NCBI RefSeq assembly: GCF_014218255.1
Contig: NZ_AP021872.1
Coordinates: 806,001-870,000 of the forward strand
Direction of reading: 5' to 3'
DNA from: Mycoavidus sp. B2-EB
GTDB lineage: Bacteria; Pseudomonadota; Gammaproteobacteria; Burkholderiales; Burkholderiaceae
DNA: 64,000 nt
Below are positions 17,111 through 25,834 of this stretch, in pieces. The position numbers were made by a program, and so were the translations under genes. Within the stretch, counting starts at the first letter, position 1; the number at the start of each line of letters is the position of its first letter. The notes beneath the pieces were generated by a model. The model was not told the origin of the DNA and ran no database searches. It saw only the letters and a list, made by a program, of their open reading frames with translations.

Positions 17111-17899
17111 ATGCTGGAACTGAGTCCCGAGAGAATCGATTTATGGTTAGTCTTTTTTGATGCGATACAGGATGAAGCGCTACTCAATCAGTATCGAGGC
17201 CTACTCACAGAAGAGGAGCGATATCAGGAAAAACGTTTTTACTTTGTTAAGGATCAACGCCGTTATCTTGTGACACGAGCATTGGTGAGAACGGTTTTAT
17301 CCCGCTATGCGCGCATTGCACCGGAACAATGGTTATTTGCGGCTAATGCCTATGGCTGTCCTGAAATTGCGAATTCCGGTCTCGCACAAAAAATATCATT
17401 TAATTTATCCCATACGCAAAGCCTGATTGTGCTTGGCGTGACCACGGGTAATGCGCTGGGTGTGGATACGGAAAATATCCGCGTGCGGCGGGCTCCAGTT
17501 GAAGTGGCCCATCAGCATTTTGCGCCAGATGAAGTGAGAGCGTTACGTGAACTCTCGTTAGAAGCGCAGCATCAGGTTTTTTTTCAGTACTGGACTCTCA
17601 AAGAATCGTATATCAAAGCGCGTGGCATGGGATTATCAATCCCATTGGATCAATTTAGTTTTCATTTTATGCAGGATCACGAGATAGAAATTTCAATTCA
17701 TCCGGTTTTAAAAGATCACCCATCTCGCTGGCATTTTTGGCAGTTTCAGCCCACGATGGATTACCTCGTGGCAGTCTGCGCAGAGCGTTTTGGCAGCGCC
17801 CGACAGACTTTAACCATGAAAAATTGTATTCCGCTAATCAAGGAAGAGCCGCTGGATCAGATGCTTTGTCAAATACCTGAGAAAGAAGCTTCAAACTAG
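17111..17899 (+). CDS. Sfp-type 4'-phosphopantetheinyl transferase
   Basis: Transfers the phosphopantetheine arm from CoA to a Ser on carrier-protein domains of polyketide or non-ribosomal peptide synthetases. The 262-residue protein is the two-lobed, pseudo-dimeric Sfp form. LGVDTENI gives metal ligands Asp119 and Glu121, and WTLKESYIKARGMGL (from Trp161) gives Lys164, Glu165 and Lys169. FNLSHT around residue 97 is the CoA-contacting P-loop-like motif. The C-terminal 40 residues beyond the catalytic fold are an extra tail. Its presence implies at least one carrier-protein assembly line in this genome, though none is in the window. Confidence 0.92.
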   Translation: MLELSPERIDLWLVFFDAIQDEALLNQYRGLLTEEERYQEKRFYFVKDQRRYLVTRALVRTVLSRYARIAPEQWLFAANAYGCPEIANSGLAQKISFNLSHTQSLIVLGVTTGNALGVDTENIRVRRAPVEVAHQHFAPDEVRALRELSLEAQHQVFFQYWTLKESYIKARGMGLSIPLDQFSFHFMQDHEIEISIHPVLKDHPSRWHFWQFQPTMDYLVAVCAERFGSARQTLTMKNCIPLIKEEPLDQMLCQIPEKEASN

Positions 17900-18172
17900 T
17901 CACAGTCTGAGTTCGAAGTCAATCAAATGTAAAAGTTAAGACTTAGTCTGATATTTTACTAATATTTCAGGTAACTGAAAAAAGGAAAGTCAGATGAATC
18001 GCTGTTGCCCGAGACGAGTTACGTCCGCTGCGCGACCCCTGAGAAGATGTCGAAGCAGCTTAAATACACTTTATGTTCCATTGATCCCCAAAGGCCAATA
18101 AGTATACTTTCTAGATAGTTGTGTAGCGTTTAGCACAATTTAGCGGCTCATTTGCCCGATGGACCACAAATC

Positions 18173-18409
18173 CTACGCAAACGCCGGCTCTCCAAATGGC
18201 GGGCTGATGGGCCTGGGCAATGCGCGATCAACAGTGGGGGGCTTTTTGGGCCTCAAAGTGGGGGGCGTTACGTTAAGGCCTTGTTCCCATGGAACGAGTT
18301 TGACTAAAAACCGGTCAGCATCAGCGATCACAATGTGTTCCCCTGCTAACACGGCTTCAATCAGGCTGCATAACTTGATCTGTGCTTCATAAATATCGAC
18401 TACTTGCAT
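18173..18409 (-). CDS. orphan Phd/YefM-type antitoxin-like protein
   Basis: A 78-residue protein. MQVVDIYEAQIKLCSLIEAVLAGE onward, in pieces VDIYEA, LIEAVLAGEHIVIADADR and LVKLVPW, is the DNA-binding N-terminus of the Phd/VapB-like antitoxins. The C-terminus that would clasp a toxin is Pro-rich and does not look like a normal toxin-binding tail, so it may be frameshifted or decayed. No PIN-domain or RelE-like toxin gene is visible on either side. The flanking 17900-18172 stretch holds no recognisable gene. Confidence 0.5.
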   Translation of the reverse strand: MQVVDIYEAQIKLCSLIEAVLAGEHIVIADADRFLVKLVPWEQGLNVTPPTLRPKKPPTVDRALPRPISPPFGEPAFA

Positions 18410-18558
18410 TTTTTAGCCTCCATTTAATTAAACTGATTAATTAATATTTATTCTATTTGGTTTTGATCGAGATAGCAAGCTAATTGACACGATTTTTGTG
18501 TATGATCTTTGTTATGGCGTTCTCGCTAAGGCTCAGATTTCATTAAAAGGGGGCGTGG

Positions 18559-19794
18559 ATGAATTTGTTTGTTACCGGCGCAAGCGGTTTTCTTGGCGCG
18601 CATACCATTGTTCAATGGTTATGCCAGCAGCCGAATGGAACAGTCGCTGGTTTAGTGCGAGCACCTACTGATGCGGCTGCGCGCGATAAGCTCATGGGCG
18701 CGTTAAAGCAGGCGCTATATGACCAGAATTTGGACCTTGAGTTGGCTCAGCTTGAGCCGCGCATCACCGTACTGCGTGGCGATATTGCGGAATATGGTTG
18801 GCATGAACAAGCGGCTTTCAAAAAATGGTTTGCAGCAGGTGGCCGAGTAAGAGTGCTCCATAATGCAGCGAACCAATCGCTACGCGATGAAGATCGCCGC
18901 TTGGTTTGGCGTCATAACGTGGAAGGTACGCGGGTTTTACTCTCCGTTTTGCTTGAGCAGCCCGGAATTGAGTCTATTAATTACATCAGCACTGCCTATG
19001 TAACCGGAACGCGAGAAGGGCATATTCTTGAAGATGCAACAGAACGTCCGCCAGGCTTTAATAATAGCCATGAAGAAAGCAAATGGCATGCAGAACAAAT
19101 CGTGAAGCAAGTGTGTAGTGCGCAGCGGTTGCCTTACCGGATTTTTCGGCCGAGTATTTTAGTTGGGCATTCAGTCACGTACCGTGCTTTCGCCATGACG
19201 GGTTTTTATGCTTTTATCGATAGATTGCTGCGTACGAAACAACGCCACGCGCTACAGGGCTCAGCGCAAAAATTAATGGCCCCGTCTTTCAAGCGCGCCG
19301 CAACGCTGAATCTGGTTCCCGTCGATTTAGCTGCGCTTGAAATCTTGGATTTGATGGAACAAGGCGTGATGAGCGCTTACCGTTGTTTCCATATTACAAA
19401 TGAGCATCCATTCTCAGTCGCGGACCTTTGCTTTGCGCTTGAAGCGTTGTTGGACATGCAGTTTTCGTACAGCGCGCTACAGCAACACTCGCTGGTGGAA
19501 TTGGGCCTGTGTCATTACCTGCCTTATCTGATGGACTTTCACCGTTTTGATCGGCGCAACGTTCACTTATTCGGCACGGCGCGTTATCAAGAGCGCTACT
19601 TATTCGATTTAACTCGACTACGGGAGTTAGTCAGCGTTTTTCTTAAGCAGCGCGCGCAAGCGGGTATGCTGCGCCAGGATAACCCCGCTGCGCAACCAGT
19701 TATTTCAGAAGCTGTATCGGCGATCCTTAAGCGTTCATCCCATGGTGACGCAAAAGCGCATCAATGGTCGGTTCACGACCGCGAAATGCTTTGA
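18559..19794 (+). CDS. thioester-reductase-like NAD(P)-dependent SDR
   Basis: A 411-residue extended short-chain dehydrogenase of the type found as terminal reductase domains in NRPS/PKS and carboxylic acid reductases. TGASGFLG (residues 6-13) is the nucleotide-binding glycine motif, VLHNAANQS marks the NAA motif, and YISTAYVTG holds Ser144. The catalytic YxxxK should fall in NSHEESKWHAE, but Tyr is replaced by His171 (codon CAT at 19069-19071) while Lys175 remains. A stand-alone reductase could release a polyketide or peptide as an aldehyde or alcohol, if still active. Its last 68 bp overlap the convergent prlC gene. A GGGGG precedes the ATG. Confidence 0.8.
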   Translation: MNLFVTGASGFLGAHTIVQWLCQQPNGTVAGLVRAPTDAAARDKLMGALKQALYDQNLDLELAQLEPRITVLRGDIAEYGWHEQAAFKKWFAAGGRVRVLHNAANQSLRDEDRRLVWRHNVEGTRVLLSVLLEQPGIESINYISTAYVTGTREGHILEDATERPPGFNNSHEESKWHAEQIVKQVCSAQRLPYRIFRPSILVGHSVTYRAFAMTGFYAFIDRLLRTKQRHALQGSAQKLMAPSFKRAATLNLVPVDLAALEILDLMEQGVMSAYRCFHITNEHPFSVADLCFALEALLDMQFSYSALQQHSLVELGLCHYLPYLMDFHRFDRRNVHLFGTARYQERYLFDLTRLRELVSVFLKQRAQAGMLRQDNPAAQPVISEAVSAILKRSSHGDAKAHQWSVHDREML

Positions 19795-21802
19795 ATGACG
19801 CCATTGCCGGCCGGCTGCCGCCCGCTTCAAGTATTTCTGTGCGGTAGCGAGCGCCGATAATGGGGTCGAGCACGTTGCCATTGTGCGCTTGCGCGGCTTC
19901 CTCAAACGCCGCGTAAGCATCGGCGGACAGTACTTCAGCCCATTTATAGCTGTAATAGCCAGCCGCATAACCGCCTGCGAAAATATGGGTAAAGGTATTT
20001 GGCCAGTGCGAGAATGCCGCTTGCGGGATCAGATGGTACTTGTCATTAAGCGTCCGCGCCAGTTGGTCGATACGGAGGGTGCCGCTGGGATCGAACTCAG
20101 TATGTAAATGTAGATCAAACATCGATAAAACGATCTGTCTGAGCGTACCTAAACCACTTTGAAAATTCTTAGCGGCTAGCATTTTGTCAAACAGGGCGCG
20201 TGGTAGCGGCTCGCCAGTCTCGATATGTGCGCTCATTGCGTGCAAGACTTCCCATTCCCAGCAGAAGTTTTCCATAAACTGAGATGGCAGTTCAACCGCA
20301 TCCCATTCAACGCCATTAATGCCGGAGACGCCACGCTCGTCGATGCGTGTGAGCATATGGTGTAGTCCATGACCAAATTCATGAAACAGGGTCATCACTT
20401 CATCATGGGTGAAGCACGCCGGCTTGTCGCCAACCGGGGCTGAGAAATTGCACACGAGGTAAGCGGCTGGCGTTTGGATGGCCCCGTCTCTTTGACGGCA
20501 GCGAGACCGCGCGTCATCCATCCAAGCGCCACCACGTTTGCCTTCGCGGGCGTAAAGATCAAGGTAAAAATGCGCCAGGAGCTGACCGCTGGCGTTTTCG
20601 ATGCGGAAAAACCGTACATCGGGGTGCCAGGTTGGCGCGTGATCGGCGCGTAAGGTTACATTGAAAAGCGTTTCGGCAACTTTGAACAAACCCGCAAGCA
20701 CTGCGTTCTCAGGGAAATATTGTTTCACTTCATGTTCGGAAAACGCATAGCGTTGTTCACGCAGTTTTTCAGAGGCAAAGGTAATATCCCACGGCGCCAG
20801 CTCAGGTAAGTTGAGTTCATGGGCAGCGAAAGCCTGTAATTGCTGCCAATCTTTTTCTGCATAGGGGCGGGCGCGTTGCGCAAGATCTTCAAGAAATTGT
20901 TTGACCTGCGCAGGGGATTCGGCCATTTTAGTGGCCAGTGAAACTTCAGCAAAATTGGCATAGCCCAGCATGTTTGCTTCTTGAGCGCGCAAGCTAAGTT
21001 GCTCGAGCATATTCTGGTTATTATCCCATTCAAGCTTGCCCTGACTGTATTGAACGCCCGCGGCTGAGGCGCGACTATGATAGGCGCGGTACATCGCTTC
21101 GCGTAGCGGCCGAGATTGCGCATACTGCATAATCGGAAAATACGAGGGGAAGTGCAGATTAAACGCCCAGCCGGACTGACCATTTTGACTGGCCAGCTGC
21201 TGTGCGCTGGCGCGCACATCAGCTGGCAAGCCTGCCAGCTCAGCCTCGTTCGTCACGAGGTATGAGTAGGCATTGGTGGCATCTAGCACATGATCAGAAA
21301 AGGCTTTTGACAAACTAGCTAGCCGTTCTTGCAGTGCCGCAAAACGGGGTTTGCTGGCAGCATCTAACTCAGCTCCGGCAAGTTTAAACTCGCGCAGTGC
21401 GTTCGCCAGGATTTTTTTGCGCGCCGCGGATAAATCAGCATAGTCAGCGCTTGCTGCTAGCGCCTTATATTTTTCATAGAGCGCCAAATTTTGGCCAACG
21501 TTGGTCCAAAATTCCGTAACGCGTGAGAGGTTGGCGCTGTGTGCGGCGCGCAGCTCTGGGGTGTCGGCTACGGCGTTGAGGTGACCAATGACGCCCCAAG
21601 CGCGTGAGAGCGGCTCAGTTGAATATTCAACCGCATCCACTACATTGTGCCAGTTAGCCGGTGTGTCAGCCGCACTCGCGCGCTCAATCGCGGCCATTGC
21701 GCTGGCGAGCAACTCATCCAGCGCGGGCGTTACATGTTCGGCGCGGATTTGCGTAAAGCGGGGTAAATTGGAAAAATCGAGGAGTGGATTATGAGCTTGC
21801 AT
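19727..21802 (-). CDS. prlC: oligopeptidase A
   Basis: A 691-residue cytoplasmic M3 metallopeptidase that degrades oligopeptides, including cleaved signal peptides. HEFGHGLHH holds the zinc-binding HExxH, with the third ligand Glu about 25 residues later in GVEWDAVELPSQFMENF. The length and the N-terminal NPLLDFSNLPRF match OpdA/PrlC. The 3' end runs 68 bp into the convergent reductase gene. folD lies 7 bp upstream on the same strand, so the two are probably co-transcribed. Confidence 0.95.
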   Translation of the reverse strand: MQAHNPLLDFSNLPRFTQIRAEHVTPALDELLASAMAAIERASAADTPANWHNVVDAVEYSTEPLSRAWGVIGHLNAVADTPELRAAHSANLSRVTEFWTNVGQNLALYEKYKALAASADYADLSAARKKILANALREFKLAGAELDAASKPRFAALQERLASLSKAFSDHVLDATNAYSYLVTNEAELAGLPADVRASAQQLASQNGQSGWAFNLHFPSYFPIMQYAQSRPLREAMYRAYHSRASAAGVQYSQGKLEWDNNQNMLEQLSLRAQEANMLGYANFAEVSLATKMAESPAQVKQFLEDLAQRARPYAEKDWQQLQAFAAHELNLPELAPWDITFASEKLREQRYAFSEHEVKQYFPENAVLAGLFKVAETLFNVTLRADHAPTWHPDVRFFRIENASGQLLAHFYLDLYAREGKRGGAWMDDARSRCRQRDGAIQTPAAYLVCNFSAPVGDKPACFTHDEVMTLFHEFGHGLHHMLTRIDERGVSGINGVEWDAVELPSQFMENFCWEWEVLHAMSAHIETGEPLPRALFDKMLAAKNFQSGLGTLRQIVLSMFDLHLHTEFDPSGTLRIDQLARTLNDKYHLIPQAAFSHWPNTFTHIFAGGYAAGYYSYKWAEVLSADAYAAFEEAAQAHNGNVLDPIIGARYRTEILEAGGSRPAMASFKAFRGREPTIDALLRHHGMNA

Positions 21803-21809
21803 AAAATGT

Positions 21810-22685
21810 TTAAGCGATGTGTGAAGAGAGGCGATCCGCGTAGGCTTGTTCAGCCGCTGTAACCGTATTGACGAGCAGCATCGTGATGGTCATTGGACCC
21901 ACGCCACCGGGTACCGGTGTGATATGGCCGGCCACTTCTTTAACGGGTTCGAAATCCACATCGCCGCAGAGTTTGCCCGCCTCGTCACGGTTCATGCCAA
22001 CATCAATCACGGTCGCACCGGGTTTAACCATATCCGCGCGTAGCACATTGCGCTGACCGGCAGCCACCACAACAATATCCGCGGCGCGTGTATAGCTGGC
22101 CAGGTCTCGCGTTTTGCTATGGCAGATGGTAACGGTTGCCCCGGCTTCCAGTAACAAGAGCGCCATCGGTTTACCCACAATATTTGAGCGACCAATCACC
22201 ACTGCTGATGCGCCGCTGAGCGGAATTTTTGCAGCCTGCAGCATCATCATGACGCCATAGGGTGTGCAAGGGCGGAAGCTTGGTTGGCCAGTGAGCAATG
22301 CACCTGCATTTGCAATATGAAAGCCATCTACGTCTTTCGCTGCGGCAATCGCCTCAATCACTTTATGGCTATTGATGTGCGCTGGCAGAGGCAATTGCAC
22401 TAAGATGCCATGAATGGCTGGGTCGCGGTTTAGCGCATCAATGCGAGCGAGCAGTTCAGCCTCTTTAAGATCGGCTGGATAATGGTCGCAGGTAGAGTGC
22501 AGGCCGTGTTCCTCGCAGGCTTTTATCTTATTGCGCACATAGACGGCGCTGGCGGGCTCGTTGCCGACCAAGAGCACCGCCAGCCCGGGGCGACATCCTT
22601 GTTGCGTCAGAGCCGCCGCGCGCGCCGCGACGTCAGCGCGCATGATTTTGGAGAGAGCATTACCGTTAATTAGAGTTGCAGTCAT
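21810..22685 (-). CDS. folD: bifunctional methylenetetrahydrofolate dehydrogenase/cyclohydrolase
   Basis: Interconverts 5,10-methylene-, methenyl- and 10-formyl-tetrahydrofolate, supplying formyl groups for purines and fMet. The 291-residue protein has the substrate-site [13 protein letters not shown] with its catalytic Lys, the QLPLPAH motif, [17 protein letters not shown] of the NADP-binding domain, and the C-terminal [15 protein letters not shown]. The length is typical. It is the first gene of a two-gene unit with prlC and divergent from aceE. Confidence 0.97.
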   Translation of the reverse strand: MTATLINGNALSKIMRADVAARAAALTQQGCRPGLAVLLVGNEPASAVYVRNKIKACEEHGLHSTCDHYPADLKEAELLARIDALNRDPAIHGILVQLPLPAHINSHKVIEAIAAAKDVDGFHIANAGALLTGQPSFRPCTPYGVMMMLQAAKIPLSGASAVVIGRSNIVGKPMALLLLEAGATVTICHSKTRDLASYTRAADIVVVAAGQRNVLRADMVKPGATVIDVGMNRDEAGKLCGDVDFEPVKEVAGHITPVPGGVGPMTITMLLVNTVTAAEQAYADRLSSHIA

Positions 22686-23048
22686 AGTGAGAGAGCGAGT
22701 TTTTTTAGCCTAATTAAAATGGCCAGAGAGGCTATAACACAGCACTTTGTTGTTTAAAAAAACAACAATATTATACTGATAGGCCTGTGAAACAATCATA
22801 TTTTATTGTTTTAACCCAGATTGATCCTCTTTGCTAGAGAGGAGGGGGTTAGTGATCAATACGCAGATTTAATGCTGCGTCGCAATATTTTCCCGCATTA
22901 TGAAAATATATTCCGTAATTTGAAAATTCTGCTTGCATTGCTGAATGAGTGCTCTTTACAATTTGGCCGTTACGACCAGCTTGCACTTAAAGCGCCTTCT
23001 AAAGCGAAATAGGCTAAGCAGGGGATGATCCTTTCACCAGGAGACAAA
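22686..23048. other. 363 bp divergent control region, folD/aceE
   Basis: Contains a perfect hairpin TTGTTGTTT/AAACAACAA, a candidate promoter toward aceE, and a 46-codon open frame from ATG 22871 to 23012 (MLRRNIFPHYENIFRNLK...) that has no family I know and may only be leader sequence. No riboswitch or known regulator site is recognised. Confidence 0.4.
22750..22777 (+). promoter_or_regulatory. candidate aceE-operon promoter with overlapping palindrome
   Basis: TTGTTT and TATACT are spaced by 16 bp, a good sigma-70 match. The -35 hexamer is inside the left arm of a perfect 9-bp inverted repeat (22747-22755 and 22760-22768), a plausible site for a regulator of pyruvate dehydrogenase. It lies about 270 bp before the aceE start. 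Confidence 0.45.
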
Positions 23049-25742
23049 ATGTCTGCTATATCCAAGGAAGTATTGAAGTATATTGCTGTTGAGCATGATG
23101 AAGATCCCGCAGAAACGGGGGAATGGCTAGAAGCACTAGAAGGCGTGCTCGCTAACGTTGGTCCACAACGCGCTCACTATTTGATTGAAAAGCAAATTGA
23201 ACTAGCCCGCTTGCGCGGCGCGCATTTGCCCTTTTCGGCCACTACGCCTTACATCAATACGATCCCAGTTGAGCAGCAAGCGCAATATCCTGGAGATTCG
23301 GACATTGAACATCGAATTCGTTCTTATACGCGTTGGAATGCCGTCGCAATGGTGTTGCGGGCTGGCAAAGAAACCAATGTAGGCGGGCATATTGCTTCAT
23401 TTGCTTCGGCCGCTACGCTCTATGACGTAGGGTTTAACCATTTTTGGCATGCGCCTTCAAAAGAGCACGGTGGCGATTTAGTGTTTATGCAAGGCCATTC
23501 GTCGCCAGGGATTTATTCGCGCGCTTTTTTGCTCGGCCGCTTGACCCAAGAGCAATTGGATAATTTCCGCCAAGAAGTAGGCGGGGAAGGTGTATCGTCT
23601 TATCCACACCCCTGGTTAATGCCAGACTTTTGGCAATTCCCAACCGTATCGATGGGATTGGGGCCCATTATGGCGATTTATCAGGCGCGCTTTATGAAAT
23701 ATCTAGCGGCGCGTGGAATCATTCAAGCTGAAGGGCGCAAAGTCTGGGCCTTTTTAGGCGATGGCGAGACGGATGAGCCGGAGTCCCTTGGCGCAATTGG
23801 CATGGCAGGCCGTGAGCGACTCGATAATTTAGTGTTTGTGGTGAACTGCAATCTGCAGCGACTGGATGGCCCGGTGCGCGGCAATGGCTCGGTGATCCAA
23901 GAATTGGAGTCCTCCTTCCGTGGTGCCGGCTGGAATGTGATTAAGGTCATTTGGGGCAGTCGTTGGGATGCTTTGTTTGCGCGTGATAAAACCGGCGTAC
24001 TGATGCGCCGCATGAAAGAAGTTGTGGATGGCGAATACCAAACCTACAAATCCGAAAGTGGCGCTTATGTGCGCGAGCATTTTTTCAATACACCCGCGCT
24101 TAAAGCATTAGTTGCGGATTGGTCGGACGATGATATTTGGAATTTAAATCGGGGTGGACACGATCCCCATAAAATCTATGCAGCGTTTTCCGCAGCGTCG
24201 CAAGCGCACGGTCAACCCACCGTGATTTTAGCCAAAACCATTAAAGGCTATGGCATGGGTGAGGCCGGCCAAGCGATGAATATCACGCATCAACAAAAGA
24301 AAATGCCGATTGAGGCATTGAAAAAATTCCGTGATCAATTCCGTCTACCGATTGCCGATGAAGCGCTCGCCGAGGTGCCTTATCTGAAATTTGAAGAGGG
24401 TTCAAAAGAGCTCACCTATATGCGTGCGCAGCGCGTGGCGTTGGGCGGTTATCTGCCAGCTCGCCGCACGCAAGCTGAGTCGTTGCCAGTGCCTGGGTTG
24501 CCTGGTTTTGAGCCGGTTTTAAAAGGAACTGGAGCCGGCCGCGAAATTTCAACCACTATGGCTTTTGTGCGGATTTTAAATATCTTGCTGAAAGATAAAG
24601 CGTTGGGTAAACGGATTGTGCCAATTGTGCCGGATGAGTCACGCACCTTTGGCATGGAAGGCTTATTCCGGCAGATTGGCATTTGGAATCAAGACGGCCA
24701 GAAATATGTGCCAGAAGATTCTGACCAGTTGATGTTCTATAAAGAATCAGAAACCGGCCAAATCTTACAAGAAGGGATTAACGAAGCAGGTGGCATGTGC
24801 GATTGGATTGCCGCGGCGACGTCGTATTCAACGCATGGCGAGCCCATGATCCCGTTTTATATTTTTTATTCAATGTTTGGCTTTCAGCGCATTGGTGATC
24901 TGGCTTGGGCTGCGGCGGATATGCGCGCGCGCGGATTTTTGTTAGGCGCGACGGCGGGCCGCACCACCCTGAATGGCGAAGGGCTGCAACATGAGGATGG
25001 GCATTCACATCTGTTTTCCGCAGGCATTCCAAACTGCGTCAGTTACGATCCGACGTTTGCTTATGAACTTGCGGTTATTATGCAAGACGGCTTGCGCCGC
25101 ATGGTGCAGGAGCAAGAGGACATTTATTACTATATAACGGTAATGAATGAGAACTACGAACACCCTGCGCTACCCACAGGGGCTGAGCAAGATATTATAA
25201 AAGGCATGTACTGCCTTAAAAAATCTACCATTCAGCAGGACACGGCGCAGCGCGTCCAATTGCTCGGCTCCGGCACGATTTTGAATGAAGTCATTGCGGC
25301 GGCCAATTTACTCGAAAAAGATTGGGGCGTGGCGGCGGATATATGGAGCTGCCCGAGCTTTACTGAATTGGCTCGAGATGGGCAGGCAACCGCACGTCAT
25401 AATCTCTTGCATCCTACGGCAGTGCCGCAGCAATCTCACGTTGAAAAATTATTAAAAGACGCCGCAGGTCCAGTGATTGCTGCAACGGATTACGTACGCG
25501 CCTTTGCGGAGCAAATCCGCGCTTTTGTGCCAGGCCGCTACTGGGTGCTGGGGACCGACGGCTTTGGCCGCTCGGATACGCGCGCGAAGCTACGTCACTT
25601 CTTTGAGGTTGACCGCTATTGGGTCACCGTTGCAGCGCTTAAGGCGCTTGCTGATGAAGGAGTGATTAAGCCACAGAAAGTTGCTGATGCATTAGCTCAA
25701 TATCAGCTTGATCCGGCTAAACCTAACCCGATGACTGTTTAA
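23049..25742 (+). CDS. aceE: pyruvate dehydrogenase E1 component
   Basis: The thiamine-diphosphate enzyme that decarboxylates pyruvate and reductively acetylates lipoyl-E2. The start is the ATG of MSAISKEVLKYIAVEH, preceded by CCAGGAGACAAA; an in-frame upstream ATG has no comparable site. At 897 residues it is the homodimeric gammaproteobacterial/betaproteobacterial form. GDGETDEPESLGAIG through VVNCNLQRLDGP is the ThDP/metal motif. First gene of the aceE-aceF-lpd operon. Confidence 0.97.
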   Translation: MSAISKEVLKYIAVEHDEDPAETGEWLEALEGVLANVGPQRAHYLIEKQIELARLRGAHLPFSATTPYINTIPVEQQAQYPGDSDIEHRIRSYTRWNAVAMVLRAGKETNVGGHIASFASAATLYDVGFNHFWHAPSKEHGGDLVFMQGHSSPGIYSRAFLLGRLTQEQLDNFRQEVGGEGVSSYPHPWLMPDFWQFPTVSMGLGPIMAIYQARFMKYLAARGIIQAEGRKVWAFLGDGETDEPESLGAIGMAGRERLDNLVFVVNCNLQRLDGPVRGNGSVIQELESSFRGAGWNVIKVIWGSRWDALFARDKTGVLMRRMKEVVDGEYQTYKSESGAYVREHFFNTPALKALVADWSDDDIWNLNRGGHDPHKIYAAFSAASQAHGQPTVILAKTIKGYGMGEAGQAMNITHQQKKMPIEALKKFRDQFRLPIADEALAEVPYLKFEEGSKELTYMRAQRVALGGYLPARRTQAESLPVPGLPGFEPVLKGTGAGREISTTMAFVRILNILLKDKALGKRIVPIVPDESRTFGMEGLFRQIGIWNQDGQKYVPEDSDQLMFYKESETGQILQEGINEAGGMCDWIAAATSYSTHGEPMIPFYIFYSMFGFQRIGDLAWAAADMRARGFLLGATAGRTTLNGEGLQHEDGHSHLFSAGIPNCVSYDPTFAYELAVIMQDGLRRMVQEQEDIYYYITVMNENYEHPALPTGAEQDIIKGMYCLKKSTIQQDTAQRVQLLGSGTILNEVIAAANLLEKDWGVAADIWSCPSFTELARDGQATARHNLLHPTAVPQQSHVEKLLKDAAGPVIAATDYVRAFAEQIRAFVPGRYWVLGTDGFGRSDTRAKLRHFFEVDRYWVTVAALKALADEGVIKPQKVADALAQYQLDPAKPNPMTV

Positions 25743-25834
25743 TAGGCTAATAGGCCTGTTCATATTGATTTATGAATAGGATATAGTGCAGTCCTTTACC
25801 TAGGGCTGCGCGTCATCCCCTTAGAGAATGCATA

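Noticed and set aside
22821-23012. 63-codon plus-strand open frame before aceE
   Set aside because: Only a TTG start, no ribosome-binding site and no known family; more likely leader sequence of the aceE operon.
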